Positions 34,776-44,212 are shown, counted from the first letter of the stretch. The stretch: 64,000 nt of DNA from Micromonospora profundi (GCF_011927785.1 NZ_JAATJK010000001.1:5985001-6049000); one strand, 5' to 3'. Made by a program: numbers and translations. The notes: generated by a model not told the origin, from the letters alone.

Positions 34776-35603
34776 TCAGCGCTGCTTGAGGCAGAGGACG
34801 AAGTCGAGGGTGTCCAACTCGCTGTCGAAGAAGTACCAGTTGGTGTAGCCCTCGACCTTGGCGCACTTGGCCTCGGCGTCGCGCTCACCGCTTGTCGCGC
34901 CATCGATGCGGCGCAGCACCTCGTACGACTTCGGCGCGCAGTCGCTGATCAGCAGCTTCGGTTTGCCGCCCGCCGGACCCTCGTTGCGTACGCACTGGCC
35001 GACCTTGGCGAATCGCGGGTCGGCGGACGACTCCGGTGCTGCGGCGCTCGGCGTTGGATCGGTCGGCGCGGGCACGTCCGCGTCGGGCTCCCCGGCGGCG
35101 GCCGAAGCGGTCGGGGTGGCAACAGTGGCCGGGTCGTCCGATCCGCGCAGGAACCAGTAGGCGCCACCGCCCGCCACGAGCAGCAGCACGACGCCCAGAA
35201 CCGCGATCAGCGGCCCCCGGCCACGCTTACTCGGCGCGGGCGAGGGATCTCCGCCGTACGGATCACCGGCGGGCTGGTACGGCTCCCCGCCGTACGCCGG
35301 GCTCGCCTCGGCGGGCCGGTACGCGCCGCCGTAGGGCGTGCCCGACTCGTAGGGCGCCGGGTTGCCGCCTCCGTACGCCGTCCCGCCGTCCTCGCCGCCG
35401 TAGGGCACCCCTGGACCGCCGCCGTAGGGGCCGTTGCCGTACGAACTGTCGCCGTAGGACCTCGGCGGTCCCTGCGGCACTGGTGGGTAGGACTCGGCCG
35501 CAGGTGGGTAGGGCTGCCGAGCCCGCTGTTCGGGCGTGTCGTCGGGTCGCTGCCCACGCCACGGGCCCCCGACGCCGCCACCCGGTGGTCCGTAGTTCGT
35601 CAT
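34776..35603 (-). CDS. LppU/SCO3897-like secreted-domain protein (copy 2)
   Basis: A 275-residue paralogue of the downstream protein. The N-terminal 135 residues are Gly/Tyr/Pro-rich with YGG and PYGG repeats. A transmembrane helix (GPLIAVLGVVLLLVAGGGAYWF) is followed by an Ala/Pro linker and an outer domain with Cys in GQCVRNE, ISDCAPK, AKCAKV and VLCLKQR. The last block LDTLDFVLCLKQR mirrors VDLFDYVLCLKKR in the sister protein. ATG at 35603 with GGAGGGCGG ahead. Divergent from the EamA gene. Confidence 0.86.
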   Translation of the reverse strand: MTNYGPPGGGVGGPWRGQRPDDTPEQRARQPYPPAAESYPPVPQGPPRSYGDSSYGNGPYGGGPGVPYGGEDGGTAYGGGNPAPYESGTPYGGAYRPAEASPAYGGEPYQPAGDPYGGDPSPAPSKRGRGPLIAVLGVVLLLVAGGGAYWFLRGSDDPATVATPTASAAAGEPDADVPAPTDPTPSAAAPESSADPRFAKVGQCVRNEGPAGGKPKLLISDCAPKSYEVLRRIDGATSGERDAEAKCAKVEGYTNWYFFDSELDTLDFVLCLKQR

Positions 35604-35680
35604 TCCGCCCTCCAGGCTGGTGAGAGGCCGGCCACCAATGGACGACGCCGACTTCGAAGTCACCGTAGCGTGGTCCACCG

Positions 35681-36679
35681 ATGACCTCATCCCCACCGAG
35701 TGCCGCACCAGGCCGCCGCGCCGACGCCGCACCGGCAATGATCTGGACCGCGTTGATCGTGGTCTACCTGCTCTGGGGCTCGACCTACCTGGCCATCCGG
35801 GTCACCGTGGAGACGCTTCCTCCGCTGCTCTCGGCCGCCTGGCGATTTGCCGCCGCCGCTCTGGTGCTGGCGGTGGTGCTGCGGCTACGCCGAGGGCCCG
35901 GTGCCCTGCGGGTGGACCGGCGGCAACTCGGCTCCGCCGCGCTTATCGGAGTCCTCCTGCTCACCGGCGGCAACGGCCTGGTGGTGCTAGCCGAATCCGG
36001 GCCGCCCGGGGTGGCGGTGCCCTCCGGGATCGCCGCGCTGCTTGTGGCGACAGTGCCACTGCTCGTCGTGCTGCTGCGCTCCGCGACCGGGGACCGGCCA
36101 CCGCTCTGGACGTTCGCCGGGGTCACGGTGGGCTTCGCAGGTCTGGTCCTGCTGGTGCTGCCCAGCGGCGGCGGGGGCGCGGTGCCTCTGGTCGGGGCGC
36201 TGACAGTGGTGGCTGCGGCCACCGCCTGGTCGATCGGGTCGTTCCTGTCGGGACGGATCCGGATGCCCACCGACCCGTTCGTGGCCACCGTGTACGAGAT
36301 GGTGGCCGGCGCGTTGGCACTGGCCGTCGTCGCTGCCCTCCGGGGCGAGCTGCGCGACTTCCATCCGGCGTCGGTAAGCACCCGCTCGTGGGCGGCACTC
36401 GTCTACCTCATGGTGGCCGGCTCGCTGGTGGCCTTCACGGCGTACGTGTGGCTGCTGCACAACGCACCCATCTCGCTCGTCTCGACGTACGCCTATGTGA
36501 ACCCGGCGGTCGCGGTGGCGCTGGGTGCGCTGCTGGTGGCCGAGCCGATCACCACGCAGGTGCTGCTCGGCGGTGCCGTCCTCGTCGCCGGGGTGGCTCT
36601 GGTGGTGAGCACCGAACGGCCCCGGCGCAAGAGCGCGGTTACACGATCGGGGGCCGCGCCAGCGGGCGACCGGCAGTAG
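35681..36679 (+). CDS. EamA-family (DMT) transporter
   Basis: A 332-residue efflux-type carrier of the drug/metabolite transporter superfamily with ten predicted membrane helices in two EamA halves. Landmarks are VVYLLWGSTYLAIRVTVETLPP in the first helix, SAAWRFAAAALVLA, and in the second half AYVWLLHNAPISLVSTYAYVNPAVAVALGALLVAEPI. It is close to the YedA/RhaT type, whose substrates are mostly unknown. ATG at 35681 with a TAGCGT box 9 bases upstream. Followed after 10 bases by the prepilin peptidase gene. Confidence 0.92.
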   Translation: MTSSPPSAAPGRRADAAPAMIWTALIVVYLLWGSTYLAIRVTVETLPPLLSAAWRFAAAALVLAVVLRLRRGPGALRVDRRQLGSAALIGVLLLTGGNGLVVLAESGPPGVAVPSGIAALLVATVPLLVVLLRSATGDRPPLWTFAGVTVGFAGLVLLVLPSGGGGAVPLVGALTVVAAATAWSIGSFLSGRIRMPTDPFVATVYEMVAGALALAVVAALRGELRDFHPASVSTRSWAALVYLMVAGSLVAFTAYVWLLHNAPISLVSTYAYVNPAVAVALGALLVAEPITTQVLLGGAVLVAGVALVVSTERPRRKSAVTRSGAAPAGDRQ

Positions 36680-36682
36680 CTT
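36677..36682 (+). promoter_or_regulatory. -10 element, probable leaderless start of prepilin peptidase gene
   Basis: TAGCTT overlaps the end of the EamA gene and ends 7 bases before the ATG at 36690. Confidence 0.45.
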
Positions 36683-36689
36683 CCGGTCC

Positions 36690-37319
36690 ATGTCTGCCGC
36701 CACGCTGGTGCCTGTCGCGTTGCTGGGCGCACTGGTCGGTGTCGTCGTACCCCTGGTTGCCCGGCGCTTTACGACAGTGCCGTCCCCTCGGCGCGTCTCG
36801 GGCTGGCTCAGTCCGCCGCTCGCGGCGGCCGTGTTCGTCGGGCTCGCCGCAGCGCTCGGTGACGACCCGGCACTGCCGGTCTTCCTCGCGGTGGCGGCGG
36901 TGGGGCTGGTGCTGGCCCTTGTCGACCTGGCCTGCCTGCGGCTGCCCGACGCACTGGTCCTCACCGCTGGCGCGTTGGCCCTTGGTGGCCTGACCAGCGC
37001 GGCGTTGCTGACCGACACCTCCGGGCGGCTGGTCGGTGCGTTGGCAGGCGCGGCGGTCGCCGGCGCGGCGCACGTGCTGCTGGCGGTGCTGCCCGGCTCC
37101 CGGCTGGGCTTCGGGGACGTGAAGCTCGCGGGCGTTCTCGGCCTACCGCTCGGCTGGCTCGGCCGGGACGCCCTGCTGGCCGGGCTGTTCCTGCCACACC
37201 TGCTGCACGGAGCCGTGGTGCTCGGCCTGCTCGCCGCGCGGCGGGTCCGCCGGGGCACGCTACTGCCATTCGGCCCGGCCCTGCTCGCGGGCGCCTGGCT
37301 CGCCACGGTGGTGCGCTGA
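36690..37319 (+). CDS. Prepilin peptidase (A24 family), peptidase-only form
   Basis: A 209-residue aspartic membrane protease that trims type IV prepilins or Flp/Tad pilins. Two catalytic Asp positions are visible: LALVDLACLRLPD (about residues 72-84) and the hallmark FGDVKLAG (about 146-153). The N-terminal methyltransferase domain with its zinc cysteines is missing, as in many actinobacterial TadV-like enzymes. No tad or pil genes lie in this window, so its substrates are encoded elsewhere. Confidence 0.9.
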   Translation: MSAATLVPVALLGALVGVVVPLVARRFTTVPSPRRVSGWLSPPLAAAVFVGLAAALGDDPALPVFLAVAAVGLVLALVDLACLRLPDALVLTAGALALGGLTSAALLTDTSGRLVGALAGAAVAGAAHVLLAVLPGSRLGFGDVKLAGVLGLPLGWLGRDALLAGLFLPHLLHGAVVLGLLAARRVRRGTLLPFGPALLAGAWLATVVR

Positions 37320-37389
37320 CGCTGCCGCTCCGGCGGCCCACCGCCCGACCCCTGGCCGAGCGGCCCGCGCCCCCCCGCGCACCGGACCG

Positions 37390-40300
37390 TCAGATCAGGC
37401 GGAGCTGGCGGTCCTTCGGGCGGCGCGGCTCGGTCTCGCCGAACCGCTCGAACAGGCCCGGGTCGATGGCACCGAGGAACGGTGACGGCGAGCAGTCGCG
37501 CTCCACACCGTGCCGGGTGCGGCGGGCGGCATGGCTGACGTACAGGCGGTCCTGGGCGCGGGTCAGGCCGACGAAGAAGAGTCGACGTTCCTCGGCGACC
37601 GCGTCCTCGTCGGATGTCGAGCCGGGCCAGCGCAGCGGCAGTAGCCCATCCTCGGCACCGACCAGGAACACCACAGGGAACTCCAGACCCTTGGCGGCGT
37701 GCAGGGTCAGCAGCGTGACCGCCTCGGCGCGCGGGTCGAGGGCGTCCACCTCGGCGCCGGTGGCCAACTGCGACAGGAACATCTCCAGGTCGTCGCCGCA
37801 ACGTCGGGCAAGTGGGGTCAGCAGGTCCACGGCCGAGCGGACGTCCTCGGGGCGTACCGTGCTGGCGGCGCCGTCGAGGGTGGGCACCGCGAACCGTTCC
37901 GCGACGACCTGGCCGGCCAGGCGCACCCGGGCGGCCAGCGAACCGGCCAACCCGTCGGCGTGCCGCAACTCGCGGGCGATGGCTGCCACCCCGGGTCGGT
38001 CCCGCAGCCGGTCGTGCGAGCGCTTCTGCACCGGGATGTTGGCCCGGGCCAGTGCGTCCACGATCGGGGCGGCTTGCGCGTCGGTGCGGTACAGCACGGC
38101 GATGTCGGAGAACGACAGGGTGGTGACCCGGCCGTCGATCCGGCCCGAGTCCAGCGAGCGGTGGGACAGCCCGCCGACCAGTTCGTCGACGGTACGGACC
38201 ACGAAGTCGGCCTCCTCGGCGACCGACGCCGCCGGGTAGCGGCCGACGAGCGGCGCCTCCGGGTCGAGTCGGGCCGGGTCCAGTCGCCGGCCACGCACCA
38301 GCGAAGACGGCGCGATGGCCTGCACGGCGGCGGCCAGGATCGGTGCCGACGAGCGGTAGTTGCGGTTGAGCCGGACCAGCCGGGCGTCCGTGAAGTCCTG
38401 GGAGAAGCGCAGGAAGTAGCCGACGTCGGCACCCCGGAACGAGTAGATCGCCTGGTCCGGGTCGCCGATCGCGCAGAGGTTGCCGTCGGCGGGGCTGAGT
38501 AGCCGAAGCAGCTCGTACTGCACCGCGTCGACGTCCTGGTACTCGTCGACGAAGATCCACCGCCAGCGGTCCCGGTACCGCTCGACAAGCTTCCGGTCGG
38601 CCCGCAGCAACTCCACCGGCAGGCTCACCAGCTCGTCCAGGTCGACCAGATCCTGCTTGCGCAGCAGCGCCACATAGCTGGTGAGGTCGTCGCCGGCCTC
38701 CGACCGGGCCGCCGCGCGCTCGCCGTCGTCGGCGATCCGGAAGTCGGCCGGCAGGCCCGCAGCCTCGGCGTTCTCCCGCAGGATCGTCAGCCCCAGCGCG
38801 TGGAACGTACCCACCGTGACGTCCTCGGCGACCGGGCCGAGCAGGCTGTCGAGACGGTGCCGCAGCTCCTCGGCCGCCCGCCTGGTGAAGGTGATGGCCA
38901 GGCAGTGCTCGGGAAAGACGTTCAGCTCCGCACAGAGGTACGCGATCCGGTGGGTGAGCGTCCGGGTCTTCCCGGTGCCCGGACCGGCCACGATGAGCAG
39001 CGGGCCGCCGGGCGCGGACGCCGCAACCCGCTGCATCGCGTCCAGCCGGTCCAGCAGACCGGTGCCGACCTCCTCCATCCCCGCGAGCATCGGTTCGAAC
39101 GGCTCGTGCGGCGACGGCGGCGACGCGATCGGCGGAGCAGGAGGCGGCGCCGGAGCCTTCCGCTTCGGCTCCGCCTTCGCCGCCGCCGGGCGCTTGGCCG
39201 TGGAGCGGGCCGCCGGCTCGGTGGGCCGCCGCTGCGCCGGCACAGGTACGTCGAACAGCGTCTCCTGTGCCGTACCGGCACCGGCTCCCAGCTCCGCCGG
39301 ATCGAAGAGGGTGATGACGCCGTACTCGCCGTCGTAGCCGGGCACCCGGCGTACGTCGCCGCGCCGCAGTCGACCGATGCCCTCCGCGAGCAACTCGCCC
39401 CCGGCCTGGGCGATGTCCGGCAACGGTGTCGTGGTGAGGATCTCCAGCTCGGGGCCGAGCGCGGCGAGCAACTCGTTGAGCCGCCCCTCCACCTTCTTCG
39501 AACGCGCGCCCACCTTGTTGATCTCACCGAGGATCTCGGCGAGCGGCACCAGGTGGGTGACGTCGCGGGCGTGTGCCGGTCGGTGCCCGTCCGGGCGGTC
39601 GGCCAACTCCTCGATGCGGCTGAGGACGCCCACTGTGAGCGGCTTGCCGCACTCGGGGCAGCGCCCGTCGGCAGCCCGGGTGCGCTCCGGGGACCAGTTC
39701 ACCCCGCACAGCCGGTGCCCGTCCGCGTGGTACTTGCCCTCCTCGGGGAAGAACTCGATGGTGCCGGCGAGACCGTCGCCGGTCCGCAGCGCCTCCCGGA
39801 TGGCGAAGTAGTCCCGTTCGGCCGCCAGCACAGTGGCCTCGCGGCCCAGCGCCGGTGGGGAGTGCGCGTCGGAGTTGGAGACCAGTTGATAGCCGTCCAG
39901 ACTGCCGACCCGCCAGTTCATCGCCGGGTCGGAGGAGAGCCCGGTCTCCACGGCGAAGATGTGCTCGGCCAGGTCGGCGTAGCAGTCGGCGATCGCGTCG
40001 AAGCCGGACTTCGAGCCCAGCGCCGAGAACCACGGCGTCCAGATGTGCGCCGGGACGAGGTAGCCATCCGGGCTCGCCTCCAGGGTGATCTCCAGCAGGT
40101 CCCGGGAGTCCAGACCGAGGATCGGCCGGCCGTCCGAGCCGAGGTTGCCGATCCGCCCCAGCGCTGTGTTGAACCGGGCCACCGCATCCAGGTCCGGCAG
40201 ATAGATCAGGTGGTGCACCTTGCGGGTGCGGTCGTCCCGCTTGTAGATGGTGGAGATCTCCACGCTCAGCATGAACCGCACCGCGTCCGCGTCGGTCGTG

Positions 40301-40617
40301 CCGGCGAGGCGCGGCGGCAGCCGACGGGCGATGTCGCGTTCCGCCTCCGGGTCCAGGCGGTAGAGCCCCGGCTCGGCCGGGCGCAGCGTCTCCCGCAGGT
40401 GGTCGTACCAGGCGGGATGGGTGAAATCACCGGTGCCGAGCAGGGCGATGCCCTTGCGCCGGGCCCACCACGCCAGGTTCGGCAGCGTGAGATCGCGGCT
40501 GCACGCGCGCGAATATTTCGAGTGGATGTGCAGGTCCGCGACGAAAGGCGGGAAGCCACCGGGGGGTACGGCGCTGAACGGGGGCACGCCGCATCCTGTC
40601 ACGTGCGCCATGCCCAC
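37390..40617 (-). CDS. EndoQ-like PHP nuclease fused to a UvrD-type helicase
   Basis: A 1075-residue fusion. Residues about 25-430 resemble endonuclease Q: PHP metal-binding residues DLHIH (His 30, 32), GTGDFTHP, SVEIST, HHLIYLPD and SDAH (249-252), then a zinc-ribbon-like part with Cys 304 and CPEC (320-323). A disordered Ala/Pro/Lys linker (about 445-510) follows. From about 520 a superfamily 1A helicase has Walker A AGPGTGKT (544-551), VDEYQDVD (Asp 691), GDPDQAIYSFRGAD, LNRNYRSS, TLHAAKGLEFPVVFL and FFVGLTRAQDRLYVS. All motifs are intact. GTG at 40617 or ATG at 40611 could start it. Probably cleaves DNA at deaminated bases and unwinds it. Confidence 0.9.
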   Translation of the reverse strand: MGMAHVTGCGVPPFSAVPPGGFPPFVADLHIHSKYSRACSRDLTLPNLAWWARRKGIALLGTGDFTHPAWYDHLRETLRPAEPGLYRLDPEAERDIARRLPPRLAGTTDADAVRFMLSVEISTIYKRDDRTRKVHHLIYLPDLDAVARFNTALGRIGNLGSDGRPILGLDSRDLLEITLEASPDGYLVPAHIWTPWFSALGSKSGFDAIADCYADLAEHIFAVETGLSSDPAMNWRVGSLDGYQLVSNSDAHSPPALGREATVLAAERDYFAIREALRTGDGLAGTIEFFPEEGKYHADGHRLCGVNWSPERTRAADGRCPECGKPLTVGVLSRIEELADRPDGHRPAHARDVTHLVPLAEILGEINKVGARSKKVEGRLNELLAALGPELEILTTTPLPDIAQAGGELLAEGIGRLRRGDVRRVPGYDGEYGVITLFDPAELGAGAGTAQETLFDVPVPAQRRPTEPAARSTAKRPAAAKAEPKRKAPAPPPAPPIASPPSPHEPFEPMLAGMEEVGTGLLDRLDAMQRVAASAPGGPLLIVAGPGTGKTRTLTHRIAYLCAELNVFPEHCLAITFTRRAAEELRHRLDSLLGPVAEDVTVGTFHALGLTILRENAEAAGLPADFRIADDGERAAARSEAGDDLTSYVALLRKQDLVDLDELVSLPVELLRADRKLVERYRDRWRWIFVDEYQDVDAVQYELLRLLSPADGNLCAIGDPDQAIYSFRGADVGYFLRFSQDFTDARLVRLNRNYRSSAPILAAAVQAIAPSSLVRGRRLDPARLDPEAPLVGRYPAASVAEEADFVVRTVDELVGGLSHRSLDSGRIDGRVTTLSFSDIAVLYRTDAQAAPIVDALARANIPVQKRSHDRLRDRPGVAAIARELRHADGLAGSLAARVRLAGQVVAERFAVPTLDGAASTVRPEDVRSAVDLLTPLARRCGDDLEMFLSQLATGAEVDALDPRAEAVTLLTLHAAKGLEFPVVFLVGAEDGLLPLRWPGSTSDEDAVAEERRLFFVGLTRAQDRLYVSHAARRTRHGVERDCSPSPFLGAIDPGLFERFGETEPRRPKDRQLRLI

Positions 40618-40648
40618 CGCCTACCGCCACGCGCGGACGTGACGTCCG

Positions 40649-41893
40649 CTATGACGAGCGCAACTCCACGAGGGTGATCTGCGGTTCGGCGCCGACCCTC
40701 ACCGGCGGACCCCAGAAACCGGCGCCGTTCGTCACGTAGACCTTGGTGCCGTCGACCTCACCGAGGCCACTGACCACCGGCTGTTCCAGGCGGACGGCGA
40801 GGTTGAACGGCACCATCTGCCCGCCGTGGGTGTGCCCGGAGAGTTGCAGGTCGACGCCGTACCGGGCCGCTTCCTTCGCCGCCACGGGCTGATGCGCGAG
40901 CAGCACCACCGGGCGGCTCGGATCGCGATCACCGAGGGCGGCGGCGAAGTCCGGGCCAGCGGCGAGGCCGGTGCCCGTGCCGGACAGGTCGTTCACACCG
41001 GCCAGGTCGAGCACGCCACCCCGGGCCTGGATCTCCTGCCGCTTGTTCTGCAGCACCCGCAGGCCGAGCCGGTCCACCTCCTGGACCCACTCCTCCACCC
41101 CCGAGTAGTACTCGTGGTTGCCGGTGACGAAGAAGCTGCCGTATCTCGAACGCAGGTCACGCAGTGGCGCGGCGGCCGAGCCCAACTCGGCGACGGAACC
41201 GTCGACCAGGTCACCGACGACGGCCACCAGATCGGCGTCGAGACGGTTGATCGCGGCGACGATCCGCTCGGTGTGCGCACGACCACGCAGCGGGCCGATG
41301 TGGATGTCGGAGACGGTGGCGATGCGGAGGCCGTCCATGCTGCGCGGGAGCTTCGCGAGCGGGATCTGCACCCTGTCGAGTTGTGGTGGGCCGAGGGCCG
41401 TGCGGATGCCGTACCCCGTGATGCCGGTGGCGGTGAGGCCGGCGAAGATGGCCGCCCCGCGGGCCAGCAGCAGCCGGCGGGCCGGGTCGTGGTCCGGTGT
41501 CCGCACGGCGGCGGCGGCCGGAGGCTCGGTGGGCCCGGCGGCGCCGACGAGCACCGGCTCGGGTGCCGCGGTGGTCGGCTCGGCGGCGGTCACGCGGCGG
41601 CGGAGCACCAGCCGGGCCACGAGCATCGGCACTTCGAGCACGACGAGGACGACCAGCAGGTAGAACATCAGCGCGAGCCAGAGGTAGCCCGGCCAGGCGA
41701 GCCAGTAGAGACCGGCCTGCGTGCCGGCCATGGTGGCCGGCACGAGCAGCGCCAGCACCAGGGCGGCGATCCCACCGACCCGTCGCCGGCGGCCCGGCGC
41801 TGTGGTGTCGCGGATCAGCCGCTTCCACAGGTAGAGGTGGATGAGGCCGGTGACCAAAGCCAGCACGGTCACGAACCCGAGTACCGCCAACAT
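40649..41893 (-). CDS. Membrane-anchored calcineurin-like metallophosphoesterase
   Basis: A 414-residue protein with four N-terminal hydrophobic helices (about 1-110), a short linker and a phosphoesterase domain (about 165-410). Metal-binding motifs are in order: VSDIHIG, VVGDLVDG, VTGNHEYY, LLAHQP and LSGHTHGGQ. The active site should face outside if the helix topology is conventional; the YaeI/YkuE-type relatives act on phospholipid or UDP-sugar intermediates. The ATG at 41893 has GGAGG upstream; the frame extends to 42118 inside moaD without homology. Confidence 0.92.
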   Translation of the reverse strand: MLAVLGFVTVLALVTGLIHLYLWKRLIRDTTAPGRRRRVGGIAALVLALLVPATMAGTQAGLYWLAWPGYLWLALMFYLLVVLVVLEVPMLVARLVLRRRVTAAEPTTAAPEPVLVGAAGPTEPPAAAAVRTPDHDPARRLLLARGAAIFAGLTATGITGYGIRTALGPPQLDRVQIPLAKLPRSMDGLRIATVSDIHIGPLRGRAHTERIVAAINRLDADLVAVVGDLVDGSVAELGSAAAPLRDLRSRYGSFFVTGNHEYYSGVEEWVQEVDRLGLRVLQNKRQEIQARGGVLDLAGVNDLSGTGTGLAAGPDFAAALGDRDPSRPVVLLAHQPVAAKEAARYGVDLQLSGHTHGGQMVPFNLAVRLEQPVVSGLGEVDGTKVYVTNGAGFWGPPVRVGAEPQITLVELRSS

Positions 41894-41906
41894 CCGTGCG
41901 CCTCCC

Positions 41907-42161
41907 TCAGCCGCCCGCGAACGGGGGCAGGACATCGATCGTGGCCCCGCCGGGCAGGGGTGCCTGCCGATCATGACAGGTGACGCCGTCCACGAGGAAA
42001 CTGGCGACCCGCAGCACGGTGGCGAGCCGATCACCGTGCCGCTGGGCCAGGTCGGCGGTGAGGTCGTCGAGCGACCGGCCGGCGGGCGCCGTCTCCTCGG
42101 AGCGCCCGGCCGCGGCACGCGCGCCCGCGAAGTAGCGGACGGTCAGCTGGTCCTGGGTCAC
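41907..42161 (-). CDS. moaD: Molybdopterin synthase sulfur carrier subunit MoaD
   Basis: An 84-residue ubiquitin-like sulfur carrier. It contains VRYFAGARAAAG, a beta-grasp pattern, and ends PPFAGG; the C-terminal Gly-Gly is the thiocarboxylation site. GTG start at 42161, three bases after the moaA stop, so moaA-moaD are co-transcribed and probably coupled. Its catalytic partner MoaE lies 12 kb away at 29195. The activating adenylyltransferase (MoeB/MoeZ) is not in the window. Confidence 0.95.
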   Translation of the reverse strand: MTQDQLTVRYFAGARAAAGRSEETAPAGRSLDDLTADLAQRHGDRLATVLRVASFLVDGVTCHDRQAPLPGGATIDVLPPFAGG

Positions 42162-42164
42162 GCC

Positions 42165-43178
42165 TCAGCCTCCGATCGCGGACATCGGCCGGGTTGGCTG
42201 GAGGAAGGCCGGGTCGTCGATGCCGTGCCCGGCGCGCTTGCCCCACATCGCGGTGCGCCACCGCTGGGCCAACTCGTCGTCGGTCGCGCCACTGCGCAGG
42301 GCCGCCCGCAGGTCGGATTCCTCCGTGGCGAACAGGCAGGCGCGGACCTGGCCGTCGGCGGTCAGCCGGGTGCGGTCACAGTCGCCGCAGAAAGGGCGGG
42401 TGACGCTGGCGATCACGCCGACCCGGGCTGGGCCGCCGTCTACCAACCAGGTCTCCGCCGGGGCCGCGCCGCGCTCGGCCGGGTCGGGGCTCAGATCGAA
42501 CCGGGTACGCAGAGAGGCCAGGATCTCCTCGGCGGTCACCATCGTGGTGCGGTCCCAGCCGTGCTGCGCGTCCAGCGGCATCTGTTCGATGATCCGCAAC
42601 TGGTAGCCGTTGTCGACGGCGAAGCGGAGCAGTGCCGGCGCCTCGTCCTCGTTGACGCCGCGCATCAACACCGAATTGATCTTCACCGGGTTGAGGCCGG
42701 CGGCAGCCGCTCCGGCGAGACCGGCGAGCACCGCGTCCAGGCGGGGACGGCGGGTCAGCTGCGTGAACCGGGCCGCGTCGAGGGTGTCCAGCGAGACGTT
42801 CACCCGATCCAGGCCGGCCGTGGCCAGCGCGGGAGCCAGCCGGTCGAGGCCGATGCCGTTCGTGGTGAGCGAGATGCGAGGGCGGGGCATGAGCGCGGCG
42901 ACCGAGGCCACGATGCCGACCAGCCCGGGTCGGATCAGTGGCTCACCGCCGGTGAACCGCACCTCTGTCACGCCGAGCCGCTCGACGGCCACCCGGACCA
43001 GCCGGACGATCTCGTCGTCGGTCAGCAGTTGCGGACCCGCGAGCCAGGGCAGCCCTTCGGCCGGCATGCAGTAGGTGCACCGCAGGTTGCACTTGTCGGT
43101 GAGGGACACGCGAAGGTCCCGCGCGACGCGGCCGTACCGGTCGACGAGGACGCCGTCGGTCGGCGGGGCGACGCTCAC
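42165..43178 (-). CDS. moaA: GTP 3',8-cyclase MoaA (radical SAM)
   Basis: Catalyses the first step of molybdenum-cofactor synthesis from GTP. The 337-residue protein has the radical-SAM cluster motif CNLRCTYC (about residues 27-34), [10 protein letters not shown], a second 4Fe-4S site in [22 protein letters not shown], and the C-terminal Gly-Gly tail (SAIGG) needed for activity. GTG at 43178 was chosen over an open upstream frame because [18 protein letters not shown] follows and TACGGT lies 6 bases before it. The first bases overlap the end of the upstream kinase gene by 4. Confidence 0.97.
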   Translation of the reverse strand: MSVAPPTDGVLVDRYGRVARDLRVSLTDKCNLRCTYCMPAEGLPWLAGPQLLTDDEIVRLVRVAVERLGVTEVRFTGGEPLIRPGLVGIVASVAALMPRPRISLTTNGIGLDRLAPALATAGLDRVNVSLDTLDAARFTQLTRRPRLDAVLAGLAGAAAAGLNPVKINSVLMRGVNEDEAPALLRFAVDNGYQLRIIEQMPLDAQHGWDRTTMVTAEEILASLRTRFDLSPDPAERGAAPAETWLVDGGPARVGVIASVTRPFCGDCDRTRLTADGQVRACLFATEESDLRAALRSGATDDELAQRWRTAMWGKRAGHGIDDPAFLQPTRPMSAIGG

Positions 43179-44089
43179 CTGTCGACCGTAGCGCGCTCGA
43201 GCCCGCTCAGAGCGGCACCGGCGGTCTGGACGACCGCATCCCGGTAGCTGGCACCGAAGAGCGCTGTGTGCACGAGCAGCAGATGCAGTTGATGCAGAGG
43301 CACCCGGGCACGCCATCCGTCCGGCAGCGGCCAGGTCTCCCGGTAGGCCGCCAGGACCCGATCCAGGTGGGGGATGCCGCCGAAGAGCGCCAACTGGGCG
43401 AGATCTGTCTCCCGATGCCCGCCGTGCGCCGCCGGGTCGACAAGCCAGACCCGCCCCTCGGCACCCCACAGCACATTGCCCGGCCACAGGTCACCGTGGA
43501 TGCGGGCGGGCGGCTCGTCCCCGCCGAACTCGCCGATCCTGCCGATGACCTGCTCGACCACCGCCGCGTCGGCACCTTCCAACGCGCCACCGTCGACCGA
43601 TCGACGCAGGTAGGGAACGAGTCGACGCTCGGCGAACCACGTCGACCACTGCCGGTCGTCGACGGTGTTGTCCTGCGGGAGCGCCCCGATGAAGCCGGGC
43701 CAGGTCGCGCCGAAGGCCGGCGGACCGGCCCGGTGCAGGCCGGCCAACTCCCGACCGAACCGCTCGGCCGCCGTGGGCGTCGGCTCGCCGGGCTCCAGCC
43801 AGTCGAGCGCCAACAGGTCGGGCAGCGCCACGATCACCTCGGGTACGCCCACAGCGTCGGCCTCCCGCAGCCAGCGCAGCCCGGCGGCCTCGCTGGCGAA
43901 GAAGCCCTCCGGCGCCGGTTGGTCGGCCCGCTCCGGCCAGGACTTGGTGAAGATCGAGTGGCCGTCGTCGAGGGTGAGCCGAGCTGCGGCGCAGATGTCC
44001 CCACCGGCGACCGGCGTCTCCCGGATCCGCTGATGGGTCAGGAACGTCGGCAGGTGTGCCGGGTGCGCGCGCAGGTACGCCAGGTCCAT
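43175..44089 (-). CDS. Fructosamine kinase family protein
   Basis: A 304-residue kinase-fold protein of the fructosamine/ketosamine kinase family, predicted to phosphorylate glycated amines and so promote deglycation. It has the catalytic loop [13 protein letters not shown] (about residues 195-207) and the metal-binding [17 protein letters not shown] (about 214-230). The N-terminal ATP site is [12 protein letters not shown] with the Lys in IFTKSW. The ATG at 44089 fits the family length and has TACCGT 6 bases ahead. Its stop overlaps the moaA GTG by 4 bases, an unusual pairing. Confidence 0.88.
   Translation of the reverse strand: MDLAYLRAHPAHLPTFLTHQRIRETPVAGGDICAAARLTLDDGHSIFTKSWPERADQPAPEGFFASEAAGLRWLREADAVGVPEVIVALPDLLALDWLEPGEPTPTAAERFGRELAGLHRAGPPAFGATWPGFIGALPQDNTVDDRQWSTWFAERRLVPYLRRSVDGGALEGADAAVVEQVIGRIGEFGGDEPPARIHGDLWPGNVLWGAEGRVWLVDPAAHGGHRETDLAQLALFGGIPHLDRVLAAYRETWPLPDGWRARVPLHQLHLLLVHTALFGASYRDAVVQTAGAALSGLERATVDR
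43185..43190 (-). promoter_or_regulatory. -10 element before moaA
   Basis: On the minus strand TACGGT ends 6 bases before the GTG at 43178, inside the end of the upstream kinase gene. It may give moaA its own leaderless transcript. Confidence 0.45.
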
Positions 44090-44095
44090 CAGCGC

Positions 44096-44101
44096 ACGGT
44101 A
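44096..44101 (-). promoter_or_regulatory. -10 element, probable leaderless start of fructosamine kinase gene
   Basis: On the minus strand TACCGT ends 6 bases before the ATG at 44089. Confidence 0.5.
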
Positions 44102-44184
44102 GCCGCTGCCCGTGACACCCGGGTGTACGCGACCACATCGAGGCATGCGTGATCGGCGATTACCAGGCCGAATACGCTGCGTAG

Positions 44185-44212
44185 CTGTGGATAAGCCGCG
44201 TGTCATCCACAG
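44185..44212. promoter_or_regulatory. CTGTGGAT-N12-ATCCACAG inverted repeat (paired DnaA boxes)
   Basis: The left half contains TGTGGATAA (44186-44194), the exact complement of the DnaA box TTATCCACA. The right half holds TCATCCACA. The element ends 39 bases before the DUF4192 start. Confidence 0.6.

Noticed and set aside
35987..38560. 857-codon minus-strand frame spanning EamA, prepilin peptidase and helicase
   Set aside because: Covers three clear genes on both strands; Arg/Pro-rich shadow with no domain.
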